A model generated the notes under the pieces. That model made no database searches. It was not told the origin of the DNA and worked only from the letters and a program-made list of their open reading frames with translations. DNA of 64,000 nucleotides from Streptomyces sp. NBC_00691 (lineage in GTDB: Bacteria; Actinomycetota; Actinomycetes; Streptomycetales; Streptomycetaceae), in assembly GCF_036226665.1 (NCBI RefSeq), contig NZ_CP109007.1, positions 4,008,501-4,072,500 on the forward strand, read 5' to 3'. Position 1 is the stretch's first letter. Every line of letters starts with the position of its first letter. This document shows, piece after piece, positions 16,998 through 24,830 of the stretch. A program made the position numbers and the translations under genes.

Positions 16998-17450
16998 ATG
17001 TCCACCGACGAGATCCGCGCCATCGAGTTGCTCAGCCGCGTGTCGTACGGCCGGGTGGCGACGAGCATGCGGGCGATGCCGTTCGTCGCCCCGGCCCGCC
17101 ACATCGTGGCCGACGGCCGTGTCCTGCTCCGGCTGCACCGGGGCCTCGGCTACCACCGCGCCTGCAACGGCAGCGTCGTCGCCTACGGCGCGGACAACTT
17201 CAGCTCCGGGTCCGCGAACCTCTGGTCCGTGCAGTTCACCGGCACCGCCGAGATCGTCGAGCCGACCGCGGAGGAGCTCGTGGAGTTCGGCTCCGAGCCG
17301 GAGCTGGTGGACGGCGAGGCCTTCGACCCGGTCTACATGCGGATCGAACCGCAGTTCGTGACGGTGCACGCGCTCGACTACGCGAGCGAGACCCCGGTGA
17401 CCCGCTCCGCCGCCCAATCCGTCCGGCGACACCTCCATCACGTAGCGTGA
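16998..17450 (+). CDS. Pyridoxamine 5'-phosphate oxidase-family (FMN-binding split barrel) protein
   Basis: A 150-residue single-domain protein with the split-barrel pattern: RVSYGRVATSMRAMPFVAPARHIVADGRVLLRLH at the N-terminus, then NLWSVQFTGTAEIVEPT. Members bind flavin, F420 or haem and reduce varied substrates; true PNPOx activity is unlikely because the substrate-binding part is short. ATG 16998 has GGAGAG 8 bases upstream. It is followed 15 bases later by a phosphotransferase gene. Small flavin proteins of this kind are often members of dormancy (DevR) regulons, which fits the neighbouring response regulator, but that link is inferred. Confidence 0.8.
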   Translation: MSTDEIRAIELLSRVSYGRVATSMRAMPFVAPARHIVADGRVLLRLHRGLGYHRACNGSVVAYGADNFSSGSANLWSVQFTGTAEIVEPTAEELVEFGSEPELVDGEAFDPVYMRIEPQFVTVHALDYASETPVTRSAAQSVRRHLHHVA

Positions 17451-17465
17451 TCTAACATCTGACGG

Positions 17466-18578
17466 GTGCCGCGCTCATCTGAAACGCTCACTCCACCGGA
17501 CGGACCGACCGCCCCGCGGTCCGGTGGCCGACTGGGCGCCACCCGGCCCGGCGGCGCCCCGCCCGCCCCACCGGTCGGCGCCCTGCTCCGCCGCCACCGG
17601 CACGCCGGGGAACCCCTCTCCTGCGTGCCCGTCGCCGAGGGGCTGCTCAACCGCGGCTTCCGCCTCTCCACCACCCGCGGCACCTACTTCCTCAAGCAGC
17701 ACCTGGACGCCCCCACCGCCGACCGCGCCACGATCGCCCGCCAGCACCGCGCGACCCAGCGGCTGCACGCCCTCGGCCTGCCCGTCGCCCCGCCGCTGCC
17801 CGACGCCACCGGCCGCACGGTCGCCGTCGTCGACGGCCACTGCTACGCCCTGCACCCGTGGATCGACGGTCGCCACCGCCACGGCACCCAGCTCTCCACG
17901 GGCTGCTCCCGGCGCCTGGGCACCCTCCTCGGGCAGGTCCACACCGCCCTGGACCGGGTCATGGAGCCCTCGGGACCGGGCGGGACTCCCGGCACCGACG
18001 ACGGCGGCCGCGCCAGCGCCGACCTCCAGGACACCTTCCGGGCCATCGACGAGCTGATCCGCCTGGCCCGCGCCCACCGCCCCCGCGACAGCTTCGACGC
18101 CCTCGCCGAGCACCGGCTGAGGGAGCGCCGCCGGCTCCTCGCCCAGCACGCCCACCACCGGCCGCCCCCCGCCGCCGCCGCCGGCTGGGTGCACGGCGAC
18201 TTCCACCCGCTGAACCTGCTCTACCGGGGCGCCGAGCCCGCCGCGATCGTCGACTGGGACCGGCTCGGGGTCCGCCCGAGGGCCGAGGAGGCGGTCAGGG
18301 CCGCCGCCATCTTCTTCGTACGGCCGGGGGGCGAGCTGGCCCTGGAGAAGGTGCGGGCGTACGCGCGCGCGTACCGGCGGGCGACCGGTGCCGACCGCGC
18401 CGAGCTGGCGGCGGCGGCGCACCGGGTGTGGTGGGAGCGGCTCAACGACTTCTGGACCCTGCGCTGGCGCTACCAGCTGCACGACCGAAGGGCCGACCCG
18501 CAGTTTCCTGCGGTGTCGGCCCTGGCGGTCTGGTGGACCCGCGAGTACGAGGCGGTGAGCGACGCGTTCGCGGGGTGA
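17466..18578 (+). CDS. Aminoglycoside phosphotransferase/homoserine kinase-like family enzyme
   Basis: A 370-residue protein of the APH/choline-kinase fold. An N-terminal nucleotide lobe (VAEGLLNRGFRLSTTRGTYFLKQ, with the ATP lysine) precedes the catalytic loop GWVHGDFHPLNLLY. The metal-binding motif is AAIVDWDRLGVRPRAEEAVR. The small-molecule substrate (sugar, amino alcohol or amino acid) is not predictable, and resistance should not be inferred. It starts at GTG 17466, 15 bases after the FMN-binding protein. It converges with the kinase gene at 18617. Confidence 0.85.
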   Translation: MPRSSETLTPPDGPTAPRSGGRLGATRPGGAPPAPPVGALLRRHRHAGEPLSCVPVAEGLLNRGFRLSTTRGTYFLKQHLDAPTADRATIARQHRATQRLHALGLPVAPPLPDATGRTVAVVDGHCYALHPWIDGRHRHGTQLSTGCSRRLGTLLGQVHTALDRVMEPSGPGGTPGTDDGGRASADLQDTFRAIDELIRLARAHRPRDSFDALAEHRLRERRRLLAQHAHHRPPPAAAAGWVHGDFHPLNLLYRGAEPAAIVDWDRLGVRPRAEEAVRAAAIFFVRPGGELALEKVRAYARAYRRATGADRAELAAAAHRVWWERLNDFWTLRWRYQLHDRRADPQFPAVSALAVWWTREYEAVSDAFAG

Positions 18579-18616
18579 GACGGGGTCCGGGCCGGGGGGC
18601 CCGCGGCGGAGTCCGG

Positions 18617-20227
18617 TCAGCCGGTCTCGGCGCCGTCCGTCGGCGGCGGGTCCGAGTTGTTGCCGCCCCCGGAGGGATTGCTGGGCGTCCCGGTGCCCGG
18701 CGTGCCCGTGGGATCCGTGGGCTGGTCCGTGGGCTGCGTCGGCTCGTCCGTCGGGTCCGTCGTCGGCTCGGTCGTCTTCGACGGCTCGGTCGTCGGCGGG
18801 GTCGTGGTCGGCGGCTGCGTCGTCGGCTCGTAGGTGGTCGCCGGCGGCCACGGCGCCTCCGTGACACCCCCGTCGGACGTGCCCGAGTCGGTGGACGGCT
18901 CCTCGGAGGGCTCCGCGGAGGAGGGTGACGGCTCCTCGGACTGCGTCGACGGCGACGTGCTGACCGTCGGCGTGGTGCCGCCCGTGCTGCCACCGGAGTC
19001 GCCCGCCTTGTTCACGGCGTAGACGACACCGGCGACGACCGCGACCAGCGCGAGCGCGGCGAACAGCCAGATCTTGCCGCGGCGGCCGTTGCCGCCGTTG
19101 TGCGAGCCGTACGAACCGTCCTGGCCGTAGCCGCCGTTCCCGCCCGCACCGCCGTCGTAGCCGCCGTCCTCCGGATTCATCGGGGGAAGGATCGGGCGCT
19201 GCGCGGTCTCGCCGTGCATGGGGTGGCCCATCGCGGTCGTCGCGGCCATGCCGCCGCCCGGGGTGTGGCCGCCCTCGTGCATCTCGACCGGCCCGGTGTT
19301 CCACGTACCGGTGTGACCGCCCTCGTGCTGGAGCATCTGCAGGCCGTACTGGATGAGGCCGCGCATCTCCTCGGCGCTCTGGAACCGGTCGTCCGGGTCC
19401 TTCGCCAGCGAGCGCATCACCAGACCGTCCAGCTCCGGCGGCACGGACCCCGTGACGTCGGAGGGCGGCACCGGCGCGTCCTGGACGTGCTGGTACACGA
19501 CGGACAGCGGGGTCTCACCGGTGAACGGGGGCCGCAGCGCGAGGAGTTCGTAGAGGAGACAGCCCGTCGCGTACAGGTCGGAGCGGTGGTCGACGGCCTT
19601 GCCGAGCGCCTGCTCCGGGGAGAGGTACTGCGGGGTGCCCATGACCATGCCGGTCTGGGTCATCGTCGACTGCGCGCCGTGCAGGGCGCGGGCGATGCCG
19701 AAGTCCATGACCTTCACGGCGCCGCCGTGGGTGATGATCACGTTCGCCGGCTTGATGTCACGGTGCACGATGCCGTGCTGGTGCGAGTAGGCCAGCGCCT
19801 CCAGGACTCCGGAGACGATGATGAGGGCCTGTTCGGGCCCGGGGGCCTCGGCGCTGAGCAGCAGGTCACGGATGGTGCGGCCCTCGACCAGCTCCATCAC
19901 GATGTACGGCACGGGCCGGCCGGCCACGAGGTCCTCGCCGGAGTCGTAGACCGCGACGATGGCGTGGTGGTTGAGCCCGGCGACCGACTGCGCCTCACGG
20001 GTGAAGCGGGCCTTGGAGACCGGGTCCTCGGCGAGATCGGCGCGCAGGAGCTTGACCGCGACCGTACGGCCGAGCCGTACGTCCTCGGCCGCGAAGACCT
20101 CCGCCATGCCGCCGCGTCCCAGACGGTGCGTCAGGCGGTAGCGGCCGTCGCCGACGACCCCACCGACGCCCCAGGACTCCGCCGACGAGTCCGGCACACC
20201 GCCGCCTGCTCCGGATTCGGGTGCCAT
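18617..20227 (-). CDS. Membrane Ser/Thr protein kinase with Thr/Pro-rich external tail
   Basis: A 536-residue Hanks-type kinase. The Gly-loop is at 37-44, catalytic Lys59 in VAVKLL, HRDIKPAN with Asp157, DFG at 175-177, and activation loop STMTQTGMVMGTPQYLSPEQ. A Gly/Met-rich juxtamembrane region is followed by one transmembrane helix (about 385-404). The external tail of ~130 residues consists almost entirely of Thr, Pro, Ser, Asp and Glu, with no PASTA repeat. Such tails cross the peptidoglycan and may be glycosylated. It is divergent from a second kinase at 20504. Confidence 0.92.
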   Translation of the reverse strand: MAPESGAGGGVPDSSAESWGVGGVVGDGRYRLTHRLGRGGMAEVFAAEDVRLGRTVAVKLLRADLAEDPVSKARFTREAQSVAGLNHHAIVAVYDSGEDLVAGRPVPYIVMELVEGRTIRDLLLSAEAPGPEQALIIVSGVLEALAYSHQHGIVHRDIKPANVIITHGGAVKVMDFGIARALHGAQSTMTQTGMVMGTPQYLSPEQALGKAVDHRSDLYATGCLLYELLALRPPFTGETPLSVVYQHVQDAPVPPSDVTGSVPPELDGLVMRSLAKDPDDRFQSAEEMRGLIQYGLQMLQHEGGHTGTWNTGPVEMHEGGHTPGGGMAATTAMGHPMHGETAQRPILPPMNPEDGGYDGGAGGNGGYGQDGSYGSHNGGNGRRGKIWLFAALALVAVVAGVVYAVNKAGDSGGSTGGTTPTVSTSPSTQSEEPSPSSAEPSEEPSTDSGTSDGGVTEAPWPPATTYEPTTQPPTTTPPTTEPSKTTEPTTDPTDEPTQPTDQPTDPTGTPGTGTPSNPSGGGNNSDPPPTDGAETG

Positions 20228-20373
20228 CAGTCCTCGCCGTCGTCTGTCGTGCCGTGTCCAGTCGTCACGCTACAGGCTCCGTACGACACCACGGTCCGAG
20301 ATGGACCGGCCATCCAATCCCTTCCACGTACACCTGTGCAAATTCGACAGGATTCCTCCGCCCTCGCGGAAAC

Positions 20374-20412
20374 GGTTCGGGGAACCTTCCTGTGCGGAGG
20401 GTCACGGAACCG
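20374..20412. promoter_or_regulatory. GGTTC/GAACC half-sites between divergent kinase genes
   Basis: GGTTC-GGG-GAACC (20374-20386) is a short perfect dyad. A third GAACC (about 20403-20409) follows in the 276-base gap between the two kinases, about 100 bases ahead of the right-hand start. It could be shared control of the divergent pair; this is a weak inference. Confidence 0.25.
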
Positions 20413-20503
20413 TTCACCCGGCTTGACGTGTCACTGCCCTCGGGCAGACTTGGCCAGGAAATTCCGGATCAACGCCGCCACGCGCGCGTAGGGGGAAGCA
20501 CAG

Positions 20504-22180
20504 ATGAGCCAGGACGGCGCACAGGGCCGCTATGCGGGCGGTTCGGTCGCGGGCGGCCGGTACCAGCTGCGCGACCTTCTCGGCGAGGGCGGCATGGCGT
20601 CGGTCTACCTGGCCTACGACAGCGCACTCGACCGCCAGGTCGCCATCAAGACGCTGCACACCGAGCTCGGCCGGGAACAGTCCTTCCGCGAACGCTTCCG
20701 CCGCGAGGCGCAGGCGGTCGCGAAGCTGTCGCACACCAACATCGTCTCGGTCTTCGACACCGGCGAGGACACCCTCGACGGGGCCGTCATGCCGTACATC
20801 GTCATGGAGTACGTGGAGGGGCAGCCACTCGGCTCGGTCCTCGTCTCGGACATCCAGCAGTACGGCGCGATGCCGGCCGACAAGGCGCTCAAGGTCACGG
20901 CCGACGTGCTCGCCGCGCTCGAGGTCAGCCACGAGATGGGCCTGGTCCACCGCGACATCAAGCCCGGCAACGTGATGCAGACCAAGCGCGGCGTGGTCAA
21001 GGTCATGGACTTCGGCATCGCGCGGGCCATGCAGTCCGGGGTCACGTCGATGACCCAGACCGGCATGGTCGTCGGCACCCCTCAGTACCTCTCCCCCGAG
21101 CAGGCCCTCGGGCGCGCGGTGGACGCCCGCTCCGACCTCTACTCGGTCGGCATCATGCTCTTCCAGCTGCTGACGGGCCGGCTGCCCTTCGACGCCGACT
21201 CCCCGCTGGCCATCGCGTACGCGCATGTACAGGAGGAGCCGGTCGCCCCGTCGACCGTCAACCGGGCGGTGACGCCGGCGATGGACGCGCTCGTCGCCCG
21301 CGCGCTGAGAAAGAACCCGAACGAGCGGTTCCCGAGCGCCGCCGCGATGCGCGACGAGTGCCTCCGGGTGCTCTCCGCCGGTCAGACCGGCGCGCCGATG
21401 ATCGTCCCCGGCGGCCCTGTCAGCAGCGGCGCGGGCGTCGGCTCGGCGGTCTTCCCGCCCGTCGGCCAGACCCCGCCGCCGGGACCGCACTCCGGACCGC
21501 ACGGGGTGCAGCACCCCTACCAGCCGCCGACGCCGCAGCCCGGACCGTACGGTCCGGCGACCCCGGCGCCCGCCTCCTCGTACGGATACCCGCAGCAGGC
21601 GCCGACGCCCGCTCCGGCGTACTCGGCTCCCGCCCCGCAGGCCTCGTACCAGCAGCCCACCCCCGCGCCGTACTCCCCGGTGCACACGCCCGCGCCGAGC
21701 CCGGCGGGTGGCGGTGCGCGACGGAACACGCCGATGATCGTGGGTGCCGCCGTCGTCGCCCTGCTCGCGATCGGCGGTCTGCTCGTGGCCCTCAACCTCA
21801 ACAAGGACGACGACCCCAACGCCGGCGGCACGGGTGGGGGCACGGGTGGCACGGAGACCCAGCAGAGCCAGTCCGCGGCGCCCGGGCACAAGGGTCCGGA
21901 CCTGACCAAGACGATCGACCCGAAGAAGTGCACGCAGCCGACCGAGTCGAGTGACGACCCCGAGAAGTTCGAGGTCCCCAACTTCACCTACAAGAACATC
22001 CAGTCGGTGAAGGAGTGCATCCAGGCGGCCGGCTGGAAGCTCATGACCCAGCGCCCGGTGGACGAGGCGACGTACGGCGAGGGCACGGTCCTCGAGCAGT
22101 ACCCGCCGGCGGGCCAGGACATCGACGCCAAGGACGCCGAGTTCACCCTCAACATCTCGACGGGCAACCCGGGACAGTAG
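20504..22180 (+). CDS. Membrane Ser/Thr protein kinase with a single PASTA-like domain
   Basis: A 558-residue Hanks-type kinase. The Gly-loop is GEGGMASV, with Lys49 in VAIKTL, Asp151 in HRDIKPGN, DFG at 169-171 and MTQTGMVVGTPQYLSPEQ as the activation loop. A long Pro/Gln/Ala-rich cytosolic linker (about 300-405) leads to one transmembrane helix (about 408-430). The external region ends in one PASTA-like module (about 490-556: FTYKNIQSVKECIQAAGWKL, then GTVLEQYPPAGQDI). PASTA domains sense muropeptides, so this is a candidate cell-wall sensor separate from the PknB at the right end. ATG 20504 follows AGGGGGAA. Confidence 0.92.
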   Translation: MSQDGAQGRYAGGSVAGGRYQLRDLLGEGGMASVYLAYDSALDRQVAIKTLHTELGREQSFRERFRREAQAVAKLSHTNIVSVFDTGEDTLDGAVMPYIVMEYVEGQPLGSVLVSDIQQYGAMPADKALKVTADVLAALEVSHEMGLVHRDIKPGNVMQTKRGVVKVMDFGIARAMQSGVTSMTQTGMVVGTPQYLSPEQALGRAVDARSDLYSVGIMLFQLLTGRLPFDADSPLAIAYAHVQEEPVAPSTVNRAVTPAMDALVARALRKNPNERFPSAAAMRDECLRVLSAGQTGAPMIVPGGPVSSGAGVGSAVFPPVGQTPPPGPHSGPHGVQHPYQPPTPQPGPYGPATPAPASSYGYPQQAPTPAPAYSAPAPQASYQQPTPAPYSPVHTPAPSPAGGGARRNTPMIVGAAVVALLAIGGLLVALNLNKDDDPNAGGTGGGTGGTETQQSQSAAPGHKGPDLTKTIDPKKCTQPTESSDDPEKFEVPNFTYKNIQSVKECIQAAGWKLMTQRPVDEATYGEGTVLEQYPPAGQDIDAKDAEFTLNISTGNPGQ

Positions 22181-22379
22181 GACGGGCCCGCCCCCGGACC
22201 CGGCCTCGTCCGGGCTCCGGGGTGGCTCGGGCGGGCTCGGGTGGACTCCGGCGGGCTCCGCCTGTACTCCTCCTGACGACCTTTTACGTCGACTGCCCCC
22301 GCCCCGGATGCCGGAAGTGTCCCTACATGTGACGCTGAGTTCACTATCTCGGCGGCTCGGTACGGGAGGGGGTCACCCG

Positions 22380-23135
22380 GTGACTCCAGCACTCCGCAGG
22401 GCACGGGCACGGGTCCTCGGACCTGCTCTCACCTGCGTGTTCGCCTGTTTCTGCGTGATGTACGGGGATCCGGTCGCGTACGGAGCCGAGGTCCCCGGCA
22501 CGGCAGTGGGGGCCGCGGCCCCGACCGCGCCGTCGGCCCCTTCGCCGCTCCCGCCCTCACCCTCCTCGGCGTCCGCCGCCCCGTCGCCCTCCTCCGGCCC
22601 GCCCTCCGCGACGGTCACGCCCTCCCCTTCGGCCTCCGTCTCCGCCTCCCCGGGGCGGACCGGGGACGCCGGCACGCCCGCGCCCCCCGCGCCCGCGCCC
22701 ACCGGCACCGGGGTGGCGCGCCCCGTCCCGCCGGGCGCCGAGCCCAGCGACGCGCCCTCTCCCCACGGCTCCGCTTCGCTGGCGGGCCGGCCCGCGGGCG
22801 AGGGGCGGCCGAGGCCCGGACGTTCCGTGCCGCCGGCCTCCCCGGAGGACGACACCCCTCCGCCACCGGCGGCCTCCCGTACCGAAACGGCAACAGACAC
22901 GGAGAGCCCAGAGGGCCCCGCAGCCGTCGAACAGGAGGCCGAGGGGGTACGCGAGGAGGAGGCCCTCGTGCCGGAGGCGGCGCGCGCCAGCCGGCCGGGC
23001 GCCTCGCCGCGCATGGCGTCAGAATCCGCGACACCCCTCGTCGACCAGCGGATTCCCGTCCTCACGCTGGGGGTCGGCCTGGCTCTGATGGGGCTCGGCA
23101 TCGGCTTCCTCGGGCTCCGGATGCGGCGCAGCTGA
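22380..23135 (+). CDS. Secreted Pro/Ser-rich protein with C-terminal membrane anchor
   Basis: A 251-residue protein. A basic N-terminus and hydrophobic signal segment (RARVLGPALTCVFACFCVMYG) come first. About 150 residues of Pro, Ser, Ala, Thr and Glu follow, then a hydrophobic helix (VLTLGVGLALMGLGIGFLGL) and a final basic RMRRS. This architecture resembles sortase-type surface proteins, but no LAxTG-like motif is visible. No enzymatic domain is recognised. Start GTG 22380 was chosen because GGGAGGGGG is 8 bases upstream and the signal begins there. It is not obviously linked to its neighbours. Confidence 0.65.
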   Translation: MTPALRRARARVLGPALTCVFACFCVMYGDPVAYGAEVPGTAVGAAAPTAPSAPSPLPPSPSSASAAPSPSSGPPSATVTPSPSASVSASPGRTGDAGTPAPPAPAPTGTGVARPVPPGAEPSDAPSPHGSASLAGRPAGEGRPRPGRSVPPASPEDDTPPPPAASRTETATDTESPEGPAAVEQEAEGVREEEALVPEAARASRPGASPRMASESATPLVDQRIPVLTLGVGLALMGLGIGFLGLRMRRS

Positions 23136-23209
23136 GCCCCTCGCTCCGCCCCGGGTCCCCCTTGAGACGGACGTGCCCCTTCCCTCTCAGGACGGTTGTT
23201 CGCGACGGC

Positions 23210-23234
23210 ATACCCGGTATACATACTGAGTATG
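23210..23234. promoter_or_regulatory. Double palindrome overlapping the PadR start codon
   Basis: ATACCCGGTAT (23210-23220) is followed directly by CATACTGAGTATG (23222-23234), two ATAC...GTAT dyads. The last three bases of the second dyad are the ATG of the PadR gene. PadR regulators bind ATAC/GTAT-type dyads in their own promoters, so this is a strong autoregulatory operator candidate. Confidence 0.6.
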
Positions 23235-23951
23235 TCGATCCGCCACGGGCTTCTCGCCCTCCTCGAACGCGGCCCTCGGTACGGCTCCCAGCTCCGTACG
23301 GAGTTCGAGTCCCGCACCGGTTCCACCTGGCCGCTCAACGTCGGCCAGGTCTACACGACCCTCAGCCGGCTGGAGCGCGACGGCATGGTCGCCCAGGGCG
23401 GCGAGGACGCGGCCGGCCACGCGCTCTACGCGATCACGGAGAGCGGCCGCGCCGAGCTCAGGTCCTGGTTCGAGAAGCCGGTGGACCGCACCAGCCCCGC
23501 CCGTGACGAGCTCGCCATCAAGCTCGCCATGGCCGTCGGCGCCCCCAGCATCGACATCCGCGACGTCATCCAGTCCCAGCGCCGGCACACCGTGAAGGCC
23601 ATGCAGGACTACACCCGCCTCAAGGCCCAGGCCCTCATCGCCGTCGAGAGCGGCGGGGCGCGGGAGCGGGACGACATCGCCTGGCTGCTCGTCCTGGAAC
23701 AGCTGATCTTCCAGACGGAGGCCGAGGCGCGCTGGCTGGACCACTGCGAATCCCGGCTGATCCGCCTCTCGGCGACGGCCGCGGACACCGGATCCGCCCG
23801 GGGGACCACGCCCGGAAGCACCACCGGAAGCACCTCCGCGGCCGGGGCAGCCGAGGCACCTGCCGCGTCCGCGCCGCCCGGCACCGCTGCCGAAGCGCCC
23901 ACCGAAACCGCACCACCCGAGGCCGCGTCACCCGTCGCCGGGGCGCGCTGA
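23232..23951 (+). CDS. PadR-family transcriptional regulator
   Basis: A 239-residue protein. The winged HTH is at 1-80 (IRHGLLALLERGPRYGSQLRTEFE, then WPLNVGQVYTTLSRLERDGMV). The helical C-terminal dimerisation domain runs to about 175. An unstructured Ala/Pro/Thr-rich tail of ~60 residues follows. ATG 23232 lies inside a palindromic operator, so the transcript may be leaderless or have a very short leader. It is followed by an ABC-type ATPase and FtsX-like permease. PadR-ABC cassettes often respond to antimicrobial or envelope stress. Confidence 0.88.
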   Translation: MSIRHGLLALLERGPRYGSQLRTEFESRTGSTWPLNVGQVYTTLSRLERDGMVAQGGEDAAGHALYAITESGRAELRSWFEKPVDRTSPARDELAIKLAMAVGAPSIDIRDVIQSQRRHTVKAMQDYTRLKAQALIAVESGGARERDDIAWLLVLEQLIFQTEAEARWLDHCESRLIRLSATAADTGSARGTTPGSTTGSTSAAGAAEAPAASAPPGTAAEAPTETAPPEAASPVAGAR

Positions 23952-24095
23952 CCGCACGGTCGCGCCCCGGACGTACCGCTCGCGCCTCACCGCCGTACGG
24001 CCCGCGCACGCCCGCCGTACCACTCCCGCATCACCTTTCCACCGCTCGCTCCCGCATCCGGCCGACCGCCGGGTGCGCCCAAGGGGGGACCCCTC

Positions 24096-24830
24096 ATGTC
24101 CGCACAGCAGCCCGTGCTGCAACTCCAGAACCTGACCCGCGTCCATGGCGCGGGTGCCACCGAGGTGCATGCCCTGCGCGGCATCGACCTCGCCGTGTAC
24201 CCGGGTGAACTCGTCGCCGTCATGGGCCCGTCCGGCTCCGGCAAGTCCACACTCCTCACCATCGCCGGCGGCCTCGACGCCCCCACCTCGGGCCGCGTGA
24301 TCGTCGAGGACACCGACATCACCCAGGCGAGCGTCAAGGAGCTCGCGGCCCTGCGCCGCCGCAGCATCGGCTACGTCTTCCAGGACTACAACCTCATCCC
24401 GGCCCTCACCGCCGCCGAGAACGTGGCCCTGCCCCGCGAGCTGGACGGGACCTCCTCCCGCAAGGCACGCGTCGAGGCCCTCAAGGCCCTGGAGGAGATG
24501 AGCCTCGGTCACCTCGCCGACCGCTTCCCCGACGAGATGTCCGGTGGTCAGCAGCAGCGCGTGGCCATCGCCCGCGCGCTCGTCGGCGAGCGCCGGCTGG
24601 TCCTCGCCGACGAGCCGACCGGTGCCCTCGACTCCGAGACCGGCGAGTCGGTGCTCGCCCTGCTCCGCAGCCGCTGCGACGCCGGCGCCGCCGGTGTCCT
24701 CGTCACCCACGAGCCGCGGTTCGCGGCCTGGGCGGACCGGGTCGTGTTCCTGCGGGACGGCGCCATCGTCGACCAGACCGTGCGCAGCGAGGCCGATTCC
24801 CTGCTGTCGGGCCAGGTGGCTGAGGCGTGA
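24096..24830 (+). CDS. ABC transporter ATP-binding protein (MacB/LolD type)
   Basis: A 244-residue ATPase. Walker A GPSGSGKS is at 44-51, the Q-loop is VFQDYN, the signature MSGGQQQR is at 148-155, and Walker B LVLADEPTG is followed by the D-loop and VLVTHEP. It belongs to the MacB/LolD/FtsE group that drives mechanotransmission or drug/peptide export rather than classical translocation. It ends with a GTGA overlap with the FtsX-like permease gene. Ribosome site GGGGGG lies before ATG 24096. Confidence 0.92.
   Translation: MSAQQPVLQLQNLTRVHGAGATEVHALRGIDLAVYPGELVAVMGPSGSGKSTLLTIAGGLDAPTSGRVIVEDTDITQASVKELAALRRRSIGYVFQDYNLIPALTAAENVALPRELDGTSSRKARVEALKALEEMSLGHLADRFPDEMSGGQQQRVAIARALVGERRLVLADEPTGALDSETGESVLALLRSRCDAGAAGVLVTHEPRFAAWADRVVFLRDGAIVDQTVRSEADSLLSGQVAEA

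Noticed and set aside
17466..18578. Aminoglycoside resistance gene
   Set aside because: Only the general phosphotransferase fold is seen; it is not specific for antibiotics.
22373..23338. Minus-strand frame opposite the secreted Pro/Ser-rich protein
   Set aside because: The plus strand has a signal segment, C-terminal anchor and ribosome site; the minus frame has none and overlaps the PadR start.
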